Of a stretch of 6,310 bases of DNA, positions 6,055 to 6,310 are shown piece after piece. The position numbers and the translations under genes were made by a program. Origin of the DNA: Pseudomonadota bacterium (GTDB lineage Bacteria; Pseudomonadota; Alphaproteobacteria; Rhizobiales; Kaistiaceae); assembly GCA_023433185.1 (NCBI GenBank), contig JAEZEN010000477.1:1-6310 (forward strand), given 5' to 3'. Within the stretch, counting starts at the first letter, position 1, and each line of letters starts with the position of its first letter. The notes below the pieces were generated by a model. It saw nothing but the letters and a program-made list of their open reading frames with translations. It ran no database searches and had not been told where the DNA came from.

Positions 6055-6310
6055 GTGCGACCGCCTTCGACCCCGCCGCCAGTGCCCGCCATGTGCTGCG
6101 CAGCGCCGCCACCGGCAGCCTCGGGACCCTCGACGAGGACGGTTCGCCCTTCACCTCGCTGGTCACGGTGGCGACGACCCCGGCCGGCGCGCCACTGATG
6201 CTGCTCTCGGACCTTGCGCACCATACGCGCAACCTCAAGCGCGACCCGCGCGCCTCCCTGCTCCTGGTCGCACCCGGCGGCGAGGACGGCGACCCGCTTG
6301 CCGGCGCCCG
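6051..6310 (+). CDS. HugZ/pyridoxamine-phosphate-oxidase-like flavin protein, N-terminal part
   Basis: A GTG start at 6051 overlaps the epimerase stop (GTGA) and opens a frame that runs off the window after 86 codons. A purine-rich GAAGGG (6033-6038) lies 12 bases upstream. The visible protein reads DPAASARHVLRSAATGSLGT, then DGSPFTSLVTVAT, LMLLSDLAHHTRNLKRDPRA and SLLLVAP. This is the usual start of the FMN-binding split-barrel proteins related to PNPOx, including HugZ/HutZ haem-utilisation proteins, which often carry a C-terminal DUF2470 domain (not visible here). Members bind FMN or haem; some degrade haem. A role in hydroxyproline breakdown is not known to me. The 4-base overlap suggests translational coupling with the epimerase. 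The start could only be GTG, since no ATG lies near in frame. Confidence 0.85.
   Translation, partial: MSATAFDPAASARHVLRSAATGSLGTLDEDGSPFTSLVTVATTPAGAPLMLLSDLAHHTRNLKRDPRASLLLVAPGGEDGDPLAGA

Overview
The window is high-GC DNA (genes look about two-thirds G+C, by eye). Protein families and codon style point to an alphaproteobacterium, most likely Hyphomicrobiales (Rhizobiales). That assignment is an inference from a PrtD/PrsD-type secretion pair, a Brucella-length hydroxyproline epimerase and a HugZ-like flavin protein. No rRNA or other taxonomic marker is present.

Layout. (1) 1-270 is a non-coding or gene-edge stretch. It is packed with perfect inverted repeats and ends in a likely terminator (217-240) for the minus-strand operon. 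(2) 3440-271, minus strand, is a two-gene type I secretion operon: an ABC permease/ATPase followed, after 32 bases, by the HlyD-type periplasmic adaptor. (3) 3441-3786 is a 346-bp divergent intergenic region. Its middle is much more AT-rich (about 51% GC over 3541-3660). It holds a repeated CCGTTCCGG motif, a CRP/FNR-like dyad and a plausible sigma-70 promoter facing right. (4) 3787-6310, plus strand, is a catabolic operon: an FAD-dependent D-amino-acid (probably D-hydroxyproline) dehydrogenase, a 4-hydroxyproline 2-epimerase with both catalytic cysteines, and the start of a HugZ/pyridoxamine-phosphate-oxidase-like flavin protein that overlaps the epimerase stop by 4 bases.

How the genes work together. 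The left operon should form the inner-membrane and periplasmic parts of a type I exporter. Its outer-membrane TolC-type partner and its substrate are not in the window. The right operon fits the first two steps of hydroxyproline breakdown: the epimerase turns trans-4-hydroxy-L-proline into cis-4-hydroxy-D-proline, and the flavoenzyme oxidises that to an imine. The later deaminase and semialdehyde dehydrogenase are not seen. Nothing links the two operons functionally except the shared divergent control region.

The genes are ordinary members of known families. I found no clear undescribed system. The least explained sequence is non-coding: the hairpin cluster at 41-165, including a hairpin whose loop shows an SD/anti-SD sequence, and the iterated motifs in the divergent region.
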